From: Candidatus Equibacterium intestinale
GTDB lineage: Bacteria > Bacteroidota > Bacteroidia > Bacteroidales > UBA932
Direction of reading: 5' to 3'
Length of the DNA: 7,331 nt
NCBI GenBank assembly: GCA_018064305.1
Contig: JAGHVP010000276.1
Coordinates: forward strand, 1 to 7,331
Each line of letters opens with the position of its first letter. Position 1 is the stretch's first letter. Made by a program: the position numbers and the translations under genes. The notes under the pieces were generated by a model. The model was not told where the DNA came from. It did no database searches and saw nothing but the letters and a program-made list of their open reading frames with translations. Shown here piece by piece: positions 6,307-7,331 of this stretch.

Positions 6307-6960
6307 ATGAAGACTGCCGACAAGAAAGTCATTGATATTTCCCAATGGAATAGAAAAGAGCACTATGCGTTCTTCGGGAATATGCCCGACCCGTTTTTCG
6401 GACTTACGGCGAAAGTTGATTTCACCGATTGCTACATGAAGGCGAAAGCAGATGGAAAATCGTTTTTTCTGTATTCGCTGCACGGTATTCTCAAAGTACT
6501 CAACTCAATTCCTGAATTCCGATACAGAATAGAAGACGGCAATGTGGTTCAATACGACTACATCGGTGCCAGCCCGACCATCGCACGGGAAGACGGGTCA
6601 TTCGGATTTGCATATTTCAACTGGGATGAAGACCTGGACAGGTTCGTGGATGCCGCAACGGCCGAGATAGCACGTGTGAAGGAAGGTTCGGGGCTGAGCA
6701 TCAACGAAAACGAAGGCCGTAACGACATCATATATTTCACATCTGTTCCCTGGGTTGATTTTTCAGGTATCAAGCATGCCGGAGGGCATCGTCCAGGAGA
6801 CAGTATTCCAGAAGTCGCAATCGGGAAATTGCACGAAGAAAACGGCAGAATGGTAATGAGCGTCTCGATAGAGGTCAACCATGGCCTTGCAGACGGCAGA
6901 CATATCGGATTGTTTATCGACACACTTCCAACCGTATTCCAGTCCACCCACCAACACTGA
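6307..6960 (+). CDS. Chloramphenicol acetyltransferase-family O-acetyltransferase
   Basis: The 217-residue product belongs to the type A chloramphenicol acetyltransferase family, trimeric enzymes that move acetyl from acetyl-CoA to a hydroxyl group. The N-terminal IDISQWNRKEHYAFF has the family pattern and keeps R16, matching Arg18 of CAT. The C-terminal VNHGLADG has catalytic His192 and Asp196, matching His195 and Asp199 of CAT-III; the usual HH pair is NH. In FTSVPWVDF (144-152), Thr145 sits where CAT has Ser148, so the hydroxyl is kept. The ATG at 6307 fits the family start. Overall similarity to classical CATs appears modest, so chloramphenicol resistance is possible but not shown; many chromosomal relatives have no known substrate. 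The gene looks more AT-rich than rsmA and dtd, which may indicate separate origin. It has its own promoter and is followed by palindromic repeats. Confidence 0.9.
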   Translation: MKTADKKVIDISQWNRKEHYAFFGNMPDPFFGLTAKVDFTDCYMKAKADGKSFFLYSLHGILKVLNSIPEFRYRIEDGNVVQYDYIGASPTIAREDGSFGFAYFNWDEDLDRFVDAATAEIARVKEGSGLSINENEGRNDIIYFTSVPWVDFSGIKHAGGHRPGDSIPEVAIGKLHEENGRMVMSVSIEVNHGLADGRHIGLFIDTLPTVFQSTHQH

Positions 6961-7331
6961 TGTGCCACCACTGTATGCAGGGAAAAGCTTTCTGTGTACT
7001 ATAACCGCGGACATTTCCCCCGGGTTTCATTTCGTAGTGGTATCATTCAGCTCCGAAACCACTCCGTAGCAGGGGGACTGTTCACGTTTTGCCGTGTTTT
7101 CGTGAACACTCCCCGGCTTCCAACTCCGAAACCACTCCGTAGCAGGGGGACCGTTCACACTTTCCCGCATTTCCGTGAACACTCCCCGGCTTCCAACTCC
7201 GGAACCACTCCGTAGCAGGGGGACCGTTCACGTTTTACCTCGTTTTCGTGAACACTCCCCGGCATCAGACCAAGACACCAGTCACAAGCAGCGGGACAGA
7301 ACACACATTCCATCAAATAAGACAACACTCC
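6961..7331. other. Gene-free end of window
   Basis: No convincing gene is present after the acetyltransferase stop. Positions 6961-7050 contain a weak hairpin (AGTGGT 7036-7041 with ACCACT 7058-7063) and no terminator with a T-run. Positions 7051-7263 are the 73-bp repeats. Positions 7264-7331 are T-poor unique sequence with no feature I can name. Short frames here cross repeats whose 73-bp period shifts the reading frame, so they are not coding. Confidence 0.7.
7051..7263. repeat. Three 73-bp palindromic tandem repeats
   Basis: The units start at 7051, 7124 and 7197, each with CTCCG(A/G)AACCACTCCGTAG and then a hairpin. Unit 1 pairs TGTTCACG (7079-7086) with CGTGAACA (7101-7108) around 14 bases. 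After a C-C mismatch the stem extends by GGGGA (7073-7077) with TCCCC (7110-7114). Units 2 and 3 keep GTTCAC/GTGAAC at 7153-7158/7175-7180 and 7226-7231/7248-7253. Units 1 and 2 differ at 7 of 73 positions, nearly all in the loop. The third unit is cut off or diverged after 7263. The family is not recognised. Confidence 0.9.

Noticed and set aside
7051..7263. CRISPR-like regular repeats
   Set aside because: The units are contiguous 73-bp copies; the only variable part is a short hairpin loop, not a 30-bp unique spacer.

Overview
The window reads as chromosomal DNA from a member of the Bacteroidales (phylum Bacteroidota). The evidence is a MutS of Bacteroidota type (NMAGKS Walker A, C-terminal tail rich in D/L/I), an RsmA with NFPYNIS in place of the more common NLPYNIS, exact Bacteroidota -7 promoter boxes (TAnnTTTG) in front of mutS and dtd, and a MacB/FtsX-type permease. 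Genus cannot be fixed from sequence alone. Coding DNA is fairly GC-rich, apart from the acetyltransferase gene, which looks more AT-rich.

Layout. Positions 1-767 hold no convincing gene. They contain a direct repeat pair (1-47 and 266-312), a strong 11-bp hairpin (350-376) and a 157-bp element with near-perfect inverted ends (486-642). Positions 768-925 are an array of short palindromic repeats that runs over the stop codon of a minus-strand ABC permease gene (919-2151). That gene overlaps the 3' end of mutS (2132-4795, minus) by 20 bp, so the two probably form one operon. A 50-bp divergent promoter region separates mutS from dtd (4846-5304, plus), which is followed after 1 bp by rsmA (5306-6079, plus). 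A 61-bp tandem duplication covers the 3' end of rsmA. A chloramphenicol-acetyltransferase-family gene with its own promoter follows (6307-6960, plus), then three 73-bp palindromic tandem repeats (7051-7263).

Roles. Most genes here are housekeeping and concern accuracy: MutS recognises DNA mismatches, Dtd removes D-amino acids from mischarged tRNA, and RsmA dimethylates 16S rRNA during 30S assembly. The permease is probably part of a MacB-like export or envelope system, but its ATPase is not in the window. The acetyltransferase retains the catalytic residues of its family; its substrate is unknown.

I found no clear new multi-gene system. The most distinctive material is the repeats: each of the three transcription units ends at a different family of palindromic repeat, and a further inverted-repeat element lies in the gene-free left end. 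These, and the two promoter boxes that imply nearly leaderless mutS and dtd transcripts, deserve the second look.
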